Source of the DNA: Cryobacterium sp.
GTDB lineage: Bacteria > Actinomycetota > Actinomycetes > Actinomycetales > Microbacteriaceae
Reading direction: 5' to 3'
NCBI RefSeq assembly: GCF_026786305.1
Contig: NZ_JAJAYI010000089.1
Location: 26,841-90,840, forward strand
DNA: 64,000 bases
Below are positions 52,310 through 62,160 of the stretch, one piece after another; position 1 is the stretch's first letter; every line of letters begins with the position of its first letter. A program made the translations under genes and the position numbers. The notes under the pieces were generated by a model, which did not search any database, was not told the DNA's origin, and saw only the letters and a list, made by a program, of their open reading frames with translations.

Positions 52310-53173
52310 TCAGCCGAGGGGAAAGGCCGACCGGTCGGGTTTCGGCGTCGGCGCACCGGACTTGGCCCGCAACGCGTGCTCGTAGAGTTCGCGCTTGCCC
52401 AGTCCGCTGGCCGCCGACACGTCGGCCGCGGCATCTTTCAAACGGATGCCGCCGGCCACCAGATCGAGCACCTCAGCCACGCCCATGGCCAGGTCCAGTA
52501 CCCGCACGTCAGCACCAGCCACAACGACGCAGATTTCGCCGCGCACGCCCGTGGCGGCCCACTCGGCCAGTTCGCTCGCCGTGCCGCGCTTGACCTCTTC
52601 GAAGAATTTGGTCAGTTCCCGGCAGACCACGACCCGGCGGTCAGAGCCGAGCGTTGCGGCGAGGTCGAGCAGCGAATCGGCCAGGCGGTTGGGCGATTCG
52701 AAGAACACCATGGTGCGGCGTTCGGCGGCGAGGTCACGCAGCAGTTTGACCCGTTCGCCATGCTTGCGCGGCAGAAACCCCTCGAAGGTGAACCGGTCGG
52801 TCGGCAGTCCCGAGACGGCGAGGGCGGTCAGCACGGCGGAGGGACCGGGCAGGGCTGTGACCTGCACGCCGGCCGCCACCGCGGCATCCACCAAATGAAA
52901 GCCGGGATCAGACACGGTGGGCATGCCGGCGTCGCTCAGCACGAGAATATCCACGTCGCGGGCCAGCTCGACGAGCTCGGCCGCCTTGCCACGTTCGTTG
53001 TGGTCGTGTAGGGCGATGAGCTTGGGCCGGTTCTCGATTCCGAGGGCTTTGAGCAGGTGCACGGTGACGCGGGTATCCTCGGCGGCCACGATGGTGATGG
53101 TCGTCAGGGTCTCGATCAGGCGCCGGGAGGCGTCACCGAGGTTCCCGATCGGGGTGGCAGCAAGGATGATCAT
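52310..53173 (-). CDS. rsmI: 16S rRNA (cytidine 1402-2'-O)-methyltransferase
   Basis: Predicted 287-residue SAM-dependent tetrapyrrole-methylase-fold enzyme acting on the ribosomal decoding centre. Family blocks are IILAATPIGNLGDASRRL at the N-terminus, AAEDTRVTVHLL, LSDAGMPTVSDPGFHLVDAA, GLPTDRFTFEGFLPRK and VFFESPNRLADSL. Length is standard. Divergent from the protein mannosyltransferase gene, 61 bases apart; metG lies 98 bases downstream. Confidence 0.94.
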   Translation of the reverse strand: MIILAATPIGNLGDASRRLIETLTTITIVAAEDTRVTVHLLKALGIENRPKLIALHDHNERGKAAELVELARDVDILVLSDAGMPTVSDPGFHLVDAAVAAGVQVTALPGPSAVLTALAVSGLPTDRFTFEGFLPRKHGERVKLLRDLAAERRTMVFFESPNRLADSLLDLAATLGSDRRVVVCRELTKFFEEVKRGTASELAEWAATGVRGEICVVVAGADVRVLDLAMGVAEVLDLVAGGIRLKDAAADVSAASGLGKRELYEHALRAKSGAPTPKPDRSAFPLG

Positions 53174-53234
53174 GCTGCAATTCTCGCAGCCTGCGCCGAA
53201 CGTACGGTCGACGGGCGCTCGATACGATGGTCAG

Positions 53235-54815
53235 GTGCTCGCAACTAGTCGATGGGTTCGCTGGGGCGCGCCCCTCGCAGTGGTCCTGTTGGCCGCCGTG
53301 CTGCGTTTGTGGAACCTCGGCGTACCGCACGAGCTCGTGTTCGACGAGACCTTCTATGTCAAGGATGCTTGGACGCTCTCTAACAATGGGTACGAGTCAA
53401 CCTGGCCGGTTGACTCCAATCCCCGGTTTGAGGCCGGGCACACCGATATCTTCACGACGGATCCCTCCTTTGTGGTGCATCCGCCGCTCGGCAAGTGGCT
53501 CATCGCCCTCGGCATGAATGTGCTCGGCCCGGAAAACCCGTGGGGCTGGCGCCTGGCGACCGTCGTCGTGGGGGTATTCGCGGTGGTGCTCATCATGCTC
53601 GTGGCACGCACCCTGTTTCAGTCTCGTCTACTGGCCCTGATCGCCGGTTTTCTGCTCGCCATCGACGGCCACGCGATCGTCATGAGCCGTGTGGCACTGC
53701 TCGACAACTTCGTCATGTTCTTCGCGCTGCTCGGATTCGGCGCAATCCTGATGGACCGGCAGTGGCATGCCACCAGGCTCGCCACCCGGTTGTCCACGCA
53801 ACGAGCAAAAGCCCTCACGGGCGCAACAGCGCCGGGTTGGGGCCCCACACTGTGGTGGCGCCCCTGGCTGCTTGCCGCAGGCCTCGCCTTCGGACTGACC
53901 AGCTCGGTGAAATGGTCGGGACTGTACTTTTTGGCCGCCTTCGGCATCTACCTCGTCGTGGTCGATGCGCTCGCCCGGCGGCGCAACGGCGTGTCCTTCT
54001 GGATCAGTGCCGCCATTCTCAAGCAGGCTCCGGCCACATTTCTGCTCCTGGTCCCCGTGGCCGTCACCACCTTTCTGGTGTCGTGGACGGGCTGGTTTGT
54101 CACCCGCGGCGGATATTACCGGGAGTGGGCCGACGAGGCGGGCGCGGCCTGGACCGGGCCGCTCGCCTGGGTTCCGCACACCCTGCAGAGTTTCTGGCAC
54201 TACCAGGCGTCCGCCTATACGTACCATGTCGGGCTGGCCACACCGCATCCGTACCAGGCAAACCCACTCACCTGGCTGTTCATGATCAGGCCGACCAGCA
54301 TGTACTACCGCGGTTCCAGCCAGGGCGAATTCGGCTGCCAGTTTCAGAACTGCTCCGAGGCCATCACCTCGGTCGGCAACCCGCTGATCTGGTGGGCGGC
54401 GACGGCCGCGCTGTTCTACCTGGTGTACCGGTTGGCCCGATACCGGGAATGGCGGGTCGGCCTCATTCTGATGGGTATGGTGGCCGGCTACCTGCCGTGG
54501 CTCATGTATCTGAACCGCACGGTTTTTCAGTTCTACACCATTGCTTTCGAACCGTACCTGCTACTGGGCCTCACGTTCGTCATCGGTCTGATACTCAAGC
54601 GAATTCCCGATCAGGCACGGCCGAGACGCGCGCGTTCAGCACATTCGCAGGTGTGCGAATATGACCCCCAACCGCGTGCCGGAGCCCTGATCGCCGTAAC
54701 CGTGGGCTTGGGGGTTGCACTCCTGCTCACCGCATTCTTCTTCCCCGTGTGGACCGGAATGCAGACACCGTTCTCGTTCTGGCAGCTCCACATATGGATG
54801 CCGAGTTGGGGATAG
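53235..54815 (+). CDS. Dolichyl-phosphate-mannose–protein mannosyltransferase (PMT family)
   Basis: Predicted 526-residue multi-pass glycosyltransferase that moves mannose from polyprenyl-phosphomannose to Ser/Thr of secreted proteins. The first loop carries the catalytic acidic pair HELVFDETFYVKDAWTLS, followed by HPPLGKWLIALGM. About ten helices follow, with the C-terminal PMT_4TMC block WLMYLNRTVFQFYTIAFEPY. GTG 53235 precedes RWVRWGAPLAVVLL and gives the usual length; an upstream frame reaching 52917 is a shadow of rsmI. rsmI–pmt divergence is typical in actinobacteria. Confidence 0.93.
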   Translation: MLATSRWVRWGAPLAVVLLAAVLRLWNLGVPHELVFDETFYVKDAWTLSNNGYESTWPVDSNPRFEAGHTDIFTTDPSFVVHPPLGKWLIALGMNVLGPENPWGWRLATVVVGVFAVVLIMLVARTLFQSRLLALIAGFLLAIDGHAIVMSRVALLDNFVMFFALLGFGAILMDRQWHATRLATRLSTQRAKALTGATAPGWGPTLWWRPWLLAAGLAFGLTSSVKWSGLYFLAAFGIYLVVVDALARRRNGVSFWISAAILKQAPATFLLLVPVAVTTFLVSWTGWFVTRGGYYREWADEAGAAWTGPLAWVPHTLQSFWHYQASAYTYHVGLATPHPYQANPLTWLFMIRPTSMYYRGSSQGEFGCQFQNCSEAITSVGNPLIWWAATAALFYLVYRLARYREWRVGLILMGMVAGYLPWLMYLNRTVFQFYTIAFEPYLLLGLTFVIGLILKRIPDQARPRRARSAHSQVCEYDPQPRAGALIAVTVGLGVALLLTAFFFPVWTGMQTPFSFWQLHIWMPSWG

Positions 54816-54843
54816 ATCGGTCAGATACATTCCATTTTTGGCA

Positions 54844-54849
54844 TATAAT
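54844..54849 (+). promoter_or_regulatory. Candidate -10 box of the desaturase gene
   Basis: A perfect TATAAT lies in a markedly AT-rich patch (54821-54860) in the 154-base gap before the desaturase. The -35 region 17 bases upstream (TCAGAT) is weak, so an activator or alternative context is possible. The untranslated leader would be about 110 bases. Confidence 0.4.
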
Positions 54850-54969
54850 GACTGAGAAACGCGTGTGAATTGAGCACAACTGCGGGGGTCACAAACGTAG
54901 ACTGACGGTATCTGCTCCACGAGTAATTGCTCACGTCCCGGCTGAGAAGTCCCGAACCACTAAGGCCTC

Positions 54970-56070
54970 ATGTCGGAAGCACTAGCCGCACCCTCGGTCC
55001 GAATCATCAGGACCCGGCCGGGTGGAGACACGAAGAATCCCACAACCGAATATTCGGCGCTGCTGCACACCGTGCGTAATCTCGGCCTTCTCGGCCGTCG
55101 CACCGGCTTCTACTGGATGGTCTTCTCCATTCTCGTGGCGGCCACCCTGGGCGCTGCGGCCGGTTTCGTTCTGCTCGGTGACACCTGGTACCAGCTGATC
55201 ATCGCCGCCGCCCTCGGCCTCATCTTCACCCAGTTCGCCTTTCTGGCCCACGAAGCCTCGCACCGCGCCGTGTTCACCTCCGGCAAGGCCAACGACCGGG
55301 CCGGGCGCATTCTCGCCAACCTCTTCGTCGGCATCAGCTACGCCTGGTGGATGACCAAGCACAGCCGTCACCACGCCCAGCCGAACGTACTCGGCAAGGA
55401 CCCCGACATCGAGCCCGACTTCATCGTGTTCACCGAGAACGACGCCAAGCACGTCAGCTGGCTCGGCTCCTTCGTCACCCGCAAGCAGGGCTACCTGTTC
55501 TTTCCCCTGCTCATGTTCGAAGGCATCAACCTGCACATCCAGGGTTTCAAAACCGTCTTCGGCAAGAACAAGGTGAGCGAACGCTGGGTCGAGATCACGA
55601 TGCTGGTCACCCGCATCACCGCCTACTTCGCCGTCGTCTTCTACTTTCTGCCGCTCGGCATGGCGTTCGCCTTCGTCGGCGTGCAGATGGCCGTGTTCGG
55701 CGTCTACATGGGCGCTTCCTTCGCCCCCAACCACAAGGGGATGCCCCAGCTTCCGGCCGAAAGCCGCGTCGACTTTCTGCGCCGCCAAGTGCTCACCAGC
55801 CGCAATATCCGTGGTGGCACCTTCATCGACACCTACATGGGTGGACTCAACTACCAGATCGAGCACCACCTGTTTCCGAACATGGCCCGCCCACACCTGC
55901 GCAAGGCGCAGGAGATCGCCAAGGAATACTGTCTCTCCCACGACGTGAAGTACACCGAAACCGGCGTCTTCGAGAGTTACGGCATCGTCATCGCCTACCT
56001 CAATAAGGTCGGTTTGGCCGCGCGCGATCCGTTCGACTGCCCCATGGTGCAGCGCTTCCGCACGCACTAG
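54970..56070 (+). CDS. Fatty acid desaturase, acyl-lipid type
   Basis: Predicted 366-residue membrane di-iron desaturase. All three histidine boxes are present: HEASH (about residue 98), HSRHH (about 134) and QIEHHLFP (about 295). Four to six membrane helices lie between and around them. It resembles actinobacterial DesA3/linoleoyl-type enzymes with the third box Q-x2-HH, typical of front-end or omega acyl-lipid desaturases. It probably raises membrane fluidity, which fits a cold-adapted host (inference). Own promoter and terminator; stand-alone gene. Confidence 0.92.
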   Translation: MSEALAAPSVRIIRTRPGGDTKNPTTEYSALLHTVRNLGLLGRRTGFYWMVFSILVAATLGAAAGFVLLGDTWYQLIIAAALGLIFTQFAFLAHEASHRAVFTSGKANDRAGRILANLFVGISYAWWMTKHSRHHAQPNVLGKDPDIEPDFIVFTENDAKHVSWLGSFVTRKQGYLFFPLLMFEGINLHIQGFKTVFGKNKVSERWVEITMLVTRITAYFAVVFYFLPLGMAFAFVGVQMAVFGVYMGASFAPNHKGMPQLPAESRVDFLRRQVLTSRNIRGGTFIDTYMGGLNYQIEHHLFPNMARPHLRKAQEIAKEYCLSHDVKYTETGVFESYGIVIAYLNKVGLAARDPFDCPMVQRFRTH

Positions 56071-56088
56071 CAGCACGCAGCACGCAGA

Positions 56089-56130
56089 ACGAGCCAGGCC
56101 GCTTCCCCTCGGGGAGGCGGCCTGGCTCGT
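56089..56130 (+). terminator. Intrinsic terminator-like hairpin of the desaturase gene
   Basis: Arms ACGAGCCAGGCCGC (56089-56102) and GCGGCCTGGCTCGT (56117-56130) pair perfectly, and inner TCCCC/GGGGA extends the stem. It lies 18 bases after the desaturase stop. Confidence 0.7.
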
Positions 56131-56295
56131 GGTGTGCACGGTGGTCGGCTGCTGGTACCCAAGAGGGATGAGCAGCGTGAGACACCGCCTCAGTCTGAAC
56201 GCAGCGGGGCTCTCCTGTGGAGAGCACCAGAGAATGCTTCCCACGTCTCGGTGCGGGGCGTCGGTGGAGCAACGCCCACGTCGGGGTGCCGTAGC

Positions 56296-57690
56296 ATGAA
56301 GACCGTGACAGCGTACGTCTCCGCCCTGGACCTGTTTTCCATTGGAATCGGTCCGTCCAGTTCCCACACGGTGGGTCCGATGCGGGCTGCCCGCGTGTTC
56401 GCCGAAGACCTCGGGGCGACCGGCCGCCTGGGCGAGGTGGGGCGCATCCGTTGCTCGCTCTTTGGATCGCTCGGTTCAACCGGTCTCGGCCACGGCACCC
56501 CGGATGCAGTACTGGCCGGCCTGACCGGTCTGAGCCCGCAAACCTGCGACCCCGACCAGGTGCGCGGCGCCTGGTCTGGCCTCGCCGCCGGCGCCACGCT
56601 CACCCTGCTCGGCGGGCACAGCATTCCGATCAGCGTGAATGACGTGCGCTTTGAGCCCCGCACCCGGTTGCCGGGGCATCCCAACGCGCTCACGCTCACG
56701 GCGTGGGCGACCGACAGCAAAGCGGATGCTGCCCCGCTGCTCGAGGAGACGTTCTACTCGATCGGTGGCGGGTTCATTCGCCGGGGCACCGAACGCTCGA
56801 GCGCCCAGGTCACCGCCCCGCAACCACTCCCCTACGATTCCAGCGCAGAATTGCTCGCCCTGTGCGACGCCCACGACCTGACGATTTGCGAGGTCGCCCG
56901 CCGCAACGAAGAGGCGATTCACGGCGCAGCAGCACTCGATGAGGGGCTCGACGCCATTTGGAGTGCCATGCACACCTGCGTGGAGGCCGGACTCACCGCC
57001 ACCGGCGTGCTGCCGGGCGGCCTCAGAGTCAAGCGAAGGGCAGCGGCGGTACGCAGGCGCCTGGAGGATTATGACGGCCTGTCGCTGCGCGACCGAGACA
57101 CCTCAACCGAGTGGCTTCACGCCTTCGCGCTCGCGGTGAACGAGGAGAATGCGGCCGGCGGGCGTGTCGTCACCGCGCCGACCAACGGTGCGGCCGGCAT
57201 CATCCCGGCCGTCGGCCACTACTACCTGCGCTTCGTTCCCGGCGCGGATGCCGCCGGGATCCGTCGGTATCTGCTCACAGCTGGCGCGATCGGCTCGCTG
57301 GTGAAGGCCAACGCGTCCATCTCCGGGGCCGAGGGCGGCTGCCAAGCCGAGGTCGGGGCCGCCTGCGCCATGGCCTCCGGTGCGCTCTGCGCGGTGCTCG
57401 GCGGCACACCCCGACAGGTCGAAAATGCGGCCGAGATCGCAATGGAACACCACCTCGGACTCACCTGCGACCCGGTCGGCGGACTGGTACAGGTGCCGTG
57501 CATCGAGCGCAACGCGATCGCTTCGTCGACGGCGGTGTCGGCGGCCCGTCTGGCGCTGAACGGCGATGGCACCCACTTGGTCTCCCTCGACACGGTGATC
57601 GAAACCATGCGGCAAACCGGACTGGACATGATGACGAAGTATAAGGAAACCAGCGAGGGCGGCCTCGCGGTGAATGTCATCGAGTGCTGA
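56296..57690 (+). CDS. sdaA: L-serine ammonia-lyase, iron-sulfur type, single chain
   Basis: Predicted 464-residue enzyme converting L-serine to pyruvate and ammonia. The N-terminal beta domain has [20 protein letters not shown], and the C-terminal alpha domain has [40 protein letters not shown] and [18 protein letters not shown]; the three cysteines match [4Fe-4S] ligands. ATG 56296 fits the family; GTG 56305 is also possible. A 165-base leader after the desaturase terminator includes a small hairpin (56209-56225, GCTCTCC-TGT-GGAGAGC) but no recognisable riboswitch. Confidence 0.95.
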   Translation: MKTVTAYVSALDLFSIGIGPSSSHTVGPMRAARVFAEDLGATGRLGEVGRIRCSLFGSLGSTGLGHGTPDAVLAGLTGLSPQTCDPDQVRGAWSGLAAGATLTLLGGHSIPISVNDVRFEPRTRLPGHPNALTLTAWATDSKADAAPLLEETFYSIGGGFIRRGTERSSAQVTAPQPLPYDSSAELLALCDAHDLTICEVARRNEEAIHGAAALDEGLDAIWSAMHTCVEAGLTATGVLPGGLRVKRRAAAVRRRLEDYDGLSLRDRDTSTEWLHAFALAVNEENAAGGRVVTAPTNGAAGIIPAVGHYYLRFVPGADAAGIRRYLLTAGAIGSLVKANASISGAEGGCQAEVGAACAMASGALCAVLGGTPRQVENAAEIAMEHHLGLTCDPVGGLVQVPCIERNAIASSTAVSAARLALNGDGTHLVSLDTVIETMRQTGLDMMTKYKETSEGGLAVNVIEC

Positions 57691-57806
57691 CCGGGCGGCC
57701 CCGAACGGGGGTAGTCATCTCTATTGTTGCGCTACTTTCTGGGCCTAAGCTGGCCAAACGCGTGCATCGTCGAGGTCGCCGCGCGCCTCGTGGAAAGGGT
57801 TGAACC

Positions 57807-58301
57807 ATTCGCAGCACACTTGCACGCCGTCCGTGGGGCATCATCGTTGCCGTTCTGCTGCTGGTGACGGTGGCCGGCTGCGCCAGCGAACCAGCACCGA
57901 CCGTCACGGTGACCATCACACCGACCGTCACGCCCGCGCCCGCGCCCACGCCGAGCGCTACCCCGACACCCACGCCCACGCCCACGCCGACCCAGGAGGC
58001 GGCGCTCATACCGAACCCGGCGGTGCCCGACCTCGTTCCCAACGCGGAGCCCGTGCCGCTGCCGCAGGGGCCGGCCGCTGACCTGGGCAGCACACCGGGG
58101 GCCCGCGGCACCCCAACGGCTGACGGTGCAGGAGCCCTGCTCAGCTATACGGTCGTCGCGGGCGACGCCTTTTTCGACATCGCCCAACGATTCAATATTC
58201 CGGTGCAGCTGTTGCTCACCATGAACCCCTCGGTGCCCGGAGTCGGCGAGAACATCTATATCAAGCAGATCATCAACCTGGATTGGACCACGACCCGCTA
58301 G
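57807..58301 (+). CDS. LysM-domain lipoprotein, apparent ATT start
   Basis: Predicted 164-residue surface lipoprotein. The basic n-region RSTLARRPWG, a hydrophobic core (IIVAVLLLVTV) and lipobox VAGC (Cys about residue 25) are intact only if translation begins at ATT 57807-57809, preceded by GGAAAGG. The next usable start, GTG 57864, would remove the signal. A Pro/Thr repeat linker (about 29-55) follows, then a C-terminal LysM domain (YTVVAGDAFFDIAQRFNIPV and NPSVPGVGENIYIKQ) that should bind peptidoglycan. ATT is rare, so a single-base error or mutation in ATG is an alternative. Confidence 0.8.
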   Translation: MRSTLARRPWGIIVAVLLLVTVAGCASEPAPTVTVTITPTVTPAPAPTPSATPTPTPTPTPTQEAALIPNPAVPDLVPNAEPVPLPQGPAADLGSTPGARGTPTADGAGALLSYTVVAGDAFFDIAQRFNIPVQLLLTMNPSVPGVGENIYIKQIINLDWTTTR

Positions 58302-58401
58302 CCACCGGCACCGGGTGTGCCGCCGGTGTTGCGAGTCGCCGGATGACCGTGGACCGGTGTCGGTTTCGTCCGTTGTCGGTGGGCCCCACTAACCTTGCAG
58401 C

Positions 58402-59283
58402 ATGAGTTCACCCGTTCCGTCTTCACCCGTCGTTTCCACCCAGTGGCTTGCCGATCACCTGGGTTCCGACAACCTGGTCATCCTCGACGCCACCGTGTTC
58501 GCCCGTGCACCGTCCGATGACGGGCCGCGCTACCTCAGCGGGAAAGAGGACTACCTCACCACGGGGCACATCCCCGGCGCCGTGTTCGCCGACCTGTTCG
58601 ATGTCTTCTCCGACCCGACCGGTGCATTCGATTTCTCCCGACCGAGCGCCGAACAGTTTGAGGTGGCAACGGCATCCGTCGGCATCGACAACGACACGAC
58701 CGTTGTCGTCTACGACGCCGTTGTCGGTCAGTGGGCCGCACGCATCTGGTGGCTGTTCCGCGCCTTCGGTTACGACGATGTCGCCGTTCTCGACGGCGGT
58801 CTCACCAAGTGGCACGCCGAAAAGCGCCCGTTCGCAACCGGCGAGGTGCGCCCGCGGGTCGCCGGCGCTTTCACAGCAACGCCTCGTCCCGAGCTGTGGG
58901 TCGAGAAGAGTTTCGTCGAGTCGATCGTCGCCGGCGAAGCGGATGCCGCCCTCGTCTGCGCACTGCCACCGGCGGAATTCGCCGGCACGGCGGGGTCACG
59001 CCCGCGCGCCGGACACATTCCCGGCAGCATCAGCCTGCCCGCCGGCCAGCTCGTCGACCCCGCCACGAACGCGTTCCTGCGCGGAGACCGGCTCGACAAG
59101 GCGCTCGCCCCGGCCGCGGCGGCATCTGGGCACCTCGTGACCTATTGCGGCGGCGGTATCGCTGCCGCTGCGAGCGCCCTCGCGCTCACCCGCGCCGGCA
59201 ACGACCACGTCTCGATCTACGACGGCTCGCTCAACGAGTGGGCCGCCGACGCCACCGCTCCCTTGAGCGCACCCGGCGCCTAG
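58402..59283 (+). CDS. sseA: Thiosulfate / 3-mercaptopyruvate sulfurtransferase
   Basis: Predicted 293-residue two-domain rhodanese. The N-terminal inactive domain begins STQWLADHLGSDNLVILDAT and has YDAVVGQWAARIWWLFRAFG. The C-terminal domain has the active-site loop VTYCGGGIAAAAS, with the catalytic Cys at about residue 250. The CGGGIA loop resembles both sulfurtransferase types, so the natural donor is open. Convergent with the helicase gene. Confidence 0.9.
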   Translation: MSSPVPSSPVVSTQWLADHLGSDNLVILDATVFARAPSDDGPRYLSGKEDYLTTGHIPGAVFADLFDVFSDPTGAFDFSRPSAEQFEVATASVGIDNDTTVVVYDAVVGQWAARIWWLFRAFGYDDVAVLDGGLTKWHAEKRPFATGEVRPRVAGAFTATPRPELWVEKSFVESIVAGEADAALVCALPPAEFAGTAGSRPRAGHIPGSISLPAGQLVDPATNAFLRGDRLDKALAPAAAASGHLVTYCGGGIAAAASALALTRAGNDHVSIYDGSLNEWAADATAPLSAPGA

Positions 59284-59295
59284 CGCACGGGCGAG

Positions 59296-59373
59296 CACAG
59301 CGGGTGTGCACAGCGGGTGTGCACAGCGGGTGTGCACAGCGGGTGTGCACAGCGGGTGTGCACAGCGGGCGTG
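59296..59373. repeat. 13-base tandem repeat, six copies
   Basis: Unit CACAGCGGGTGTG, copies starting at 59296, 59309, 59322, 59335, 59348 and 59361. The first five are identical; the sixth has one T to C change. The unit is itself nearly palindromic (CACA...TGTG), so neighbours can pair into hairpins. It lies between two convergent genes. No spacers, so not a CRISPR array. Confidence 0.9.
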
Positions 59374-59413
59374 CGCGGCCAGGCCCGCGGGCACGCGCCG
59401 CCAGCACGCACTG

Positions 59414-61912
59414 CTACAGCCGGTTCACGCCGGTCACGCGCACGACCGCGGCGCCGAACTCGTCGGAGTCGGCGAGGTTGACGCTCGCGCTGATCCCCCA
59501 GTCGTGGTCGCCGGCGGGATCGTCGAGAATCTGACGCACGGTCCATTCCTCGGTGCCCTCCTCGATCAGCAGCAGGTCAGAGCTGCGCGCGTTGCCGCCG
59601 GTGAGCACCTCATCGTGCTCGGCGAAGTAACCATCCATCGCGTCGGCCCAGACATCGGTCGAATAGCCGTGCTCCCGGTCGAGCTCGCCGAGCTCGTCGT
59701 AGTGCTCCAACGCGGCCAGCTGCACCCGGCGGAACAGCTCGTTACGCACCAGAATGCGAAATGCCCGCACATTGGTCGTGAGCCGGCGCGGCGGCGGCGG
59801 CAGAATGGTGTTTGCGCCCGCCTCGTGCGCGGCGAGATCGGGATGCAGCAGTTCTTCCCACTCGTCGAGCAGGCTCGAGTCCACCTGGCGCACGAGTTCG
59901 CCGAGCCACTCGATAAGGTCGAGCAGGTCTTCGTTCTTGGCGTCATCGGGAATGGTCTGCCGGGCCGCCCGATACGCGTCGGAGAGATAACGCAGCACAA
60001 CGCCCTCACTGCGGGCAAGTTTGTAGAACGCGATGAACTCGCCAAACGACATGGCCCGCTCGTACATGTCCCGAACGACGGCCTTGGGCCGCAGCTCAAA
60101 GTCGGCGATCCACGGCTGGGAAGCTTTGTAGGTGTCGAAGGTGTAGTTCAGCAGCTCTTCGAGCGGCTTGGGGTGCGTGATCTCCTCGAGCAGCGCCATC
60201 CGCTCGTCATATTCGATGCCCTCCCGCTTCATCGCAGTCACGGCCTCACCCCGGGCCGCGAACTGCTGCCCCAAGAGCACCGGTCGCGGGTCGTCGAGGG
60301 TCGACTCCAGAATCGAGATCATGTCGAGCGAGTAGGTCGACGATTCGGGGTCGAGCAGCTCAAAGGCGGCCAGCGCAAACGGCGAGAGCGGCTGGTTTAG
60401 CGCGAAATTCGCCTGCAGGTCAACGGTTAATCGGATGCTGCCACCCGCGCTCTGCTGCACGATGCCGGCTTCGCGGAGGGTCTTGTAGATGCCCAGAGCA
60501 CGTCGGGCCAGTATTAGCTGGCGCCGCCACGGTTCGTGGTTGTCGAACACGAGTGAGTGCACGTGGGCGAAGGCGTCGCCGCCGCGTCCGATCACGTTGA
60601 TGAGCATCGCCGCGGTCATCTGCATGCTCGACGACAGGGTCTCCGGCTCGGCGTCGACCAATCGGCGAAAGCTCGGTTCCCCCCAAGACACAAAGCCATC
60701 CGGCGCCTTCTTCCGCACGATTTTGCGCTTCTTCTTCGGGTCGTCGCCGGCCTTCTCGATGGCCTTGAGGTTGTCGGTTTCGTGCTCCGGTGCCTGAATG
60801 ACAACGGTACCCGCCGTGTCGTAGCCGGCCCGGCCCGCCCGCCCGGCGATCTGGTGAAACTCGCGCACGTTTACCTGGCGCATTTTCACGCCGTCATACT
60901 TGGTGAGGGCGGTGAACAGCACGGTGCGAATGGGCACGTTGATGCCGACACCGAGGGTGTCAGTGCCGCAGATTACGCGCAGGTAGCCGCGCTGCGCGAG
61001 CTGCTCCACCAGCCGGCGGTATTTGGGCAGCATGCCGGCGTGATGCACTCCGATTCCCATGCGAATGAGCCGCGACAGGGTCTTGCCGAAGCTCGTGGTG
61101 AACCGAAACTCGCCGATCAGCTCGGCAATGACGTCACGCTGTTCGCGGGTGGCGACTTTGGCGCTCGCGAGCGCCTGGGCGCGTTCGAGGGCGGCCGCCT
61201 GGGAGAAGTGCACGATGTACACCGGAGCTTTGTCGGTGTGCAGCAGCTCTTCGACGGTTTCGTGCACCGGCGTCTGCTCGTAGTAATAGCTGAGCGGAAC
61301 CGGTCGTTCCACACCGGTGACGATGGCCGTGGTTCGCCCGGTGCGCCGGGTCAGGTCATCGCTGATGAATTTCACATCGCCGAGCGTGGCCGACATGAGA
61401 ATGAACTGCACCCGCGGCAATAGCAGCAGCGGCACCTGCCACGCCCAGCCGCGGTCCGGGTCGCCGTAGAAGTGGAACTCGTCCATCACGACGAGGTCAA
61501 CCTCGGTGTCTTCGCCGTTTCGCAGGGCGAGGTTGGCGAGGATCTCAGCGGTGCAGCAGATGATCGGGGCGTCGGCATTGACCGAGGAGTCGCCGGTCAT
61601 CATGCCGACGTTCTCAGCGCCGAAGGTTTCGACCAGCGAGAAGAATTTCTCGCTCACGAGGGCCTTGATCGGCGCGGTGTAGAAGCTGCGTTTGCCGGCC
61701 GAGAGCGCCGCGAAATGTGCGCCGACGGCCACGAGCGATTTGCCGGTTCCGGTCGGGGTGCTCAGGATGAGGTTGGCGCCGGACACGATCTCGATGACCG
61801 CTTCCTCCTGCGCGGGGTAGAGCGCGAGGCCCTGCTCGGTCGCCCAGCCTTCGAACGCCTCGAAGAGAGAGTCGGGGTCGGTTTCATTTTCGAGGCGCGC
61901 AAGCAGAGACAT
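59414..61912 (-). CDS. Ski2-like superfamily 2 helicase with DUF3516 C-terminus
   Basis: Predicted 832-residue ATP-dependent nucleic-acid helicase, of a family common in actinobacteria. Motif I is STPTGTGKSLVAVGAH (about 53), Ia TAPIKALVSEKF, II VVMDEFHFYGD (DEFH), III LMSATLGD, V GTDTLGVGINVPI and VI QIAGRAGRAGYD. The C-terminal half (about 400-832) matches the DUF3516 type: a Lys-rich stretch, SSMQMTAAMLINVIGRGG, and a helical tail. The substrate is not known; Ski2 relatives process structured RNA. Divergent from the sulfite-oxidase-like gene. Confidence 0.92.
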   Translation of the reverse strand: MSLLARLENETDPDSLFEAFEGWATEQGLALYPAQEEAVIEIVSGANLILSTPTGTGKSLVAVGAHFAALSAGKRSFYTAPIKALVSEKFFSLVETFGAENVGMMTGDSSVNADAPIICCTAEILANLALRNGEDTEVDLVVMDEFHFYGDPDRGWAWQVPLLLLPRVQFILMSATLGDVKFISDDLTRRTGRTTAIVTGVERPVPLSYYYEQTPVHETVEELLHTDKAPVYIVHFSQAAALERAQALASAKVATREQRDVIAELIGEFRFTTSFGKTLSRLIRMGIGVHHAGMLPKYRRLVEQLAQRGYLRVICGTDTLGVGINVPIRTVLFTALTKYDGVKMRQVNVREFHQIAGRAGRAGYDTAGTVVIQAPEHETDNLKAIEKAGDDPKKKRKIVRKKAPDGFVSWGEPSFRRLVDAEPETLSSSMQMTAAMLINVIGRGGDAFAHVHSLVFDNHEPWRRQLILARRALGIYKTLREAGIVQQSAGGSIRLTVDLQANFALNQPLSPFALAAFELLDPESSTYSLDMISILESTLDDPRPVLLGQQFAARGEAVTAMKREGIEYDERMALLEEITHPKPLEELLNYTFDTYKASQPWIADFELRPKAVVRDMYERAMSFGEFIAFYKLARSEGVVLRYLSDAYRAARQTIPDDAKNEDLLDLIEWLGELVRQVDSSLLDEWEELLHPDLAAHEAGANTILPPPPRRLTTNVRAFRILVRNELFRRVQLAALEHYDELGELDREHGYSTDVWADAMDGYFAEHDEVLTGGNARSSDLLLIEEGTEEWTVRQILDDPAGDHDWGISASVNLADSDEFGAAVVRVTGVNRL

Positions 61913-62160
61913 AGTCCCTCAAGACTGCACTACTTCGGTGCTTCCCACCTGCCGAACGGGCACCCAGCCCCTCGTCCACCATGGCTGATTCAGGAAATCC
62001 GGCCGCGGGCACCCCGTGTGCAACACAATCGGGGCGAATTCGACGCGATCTTTTGAATGAGCCACCGGCTGCAGCCCACACGGTGTGACGGATCTCTGAC
62101 GAAACCGCTTCGGCGCCCGTGCGCGGTGGTAATCACAGCCGCCCGTTCTAGGCTGGCGAT

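Noticed and set aside
56131-56295. Possible glycine or serine-responsive riboswitch before sdaA
   Set aside because: GTGGAGCAACGCC superficially resembles part of a glycine aptamer, but the other conserved helices are missing and there is too little room before the start codon.
59296-59373. Possible CRISPR array or replication iterons
   Set aside because: Contiguous 13-base units without spacers; no replication protein gene nearby and position between convergent housekeeping genes.
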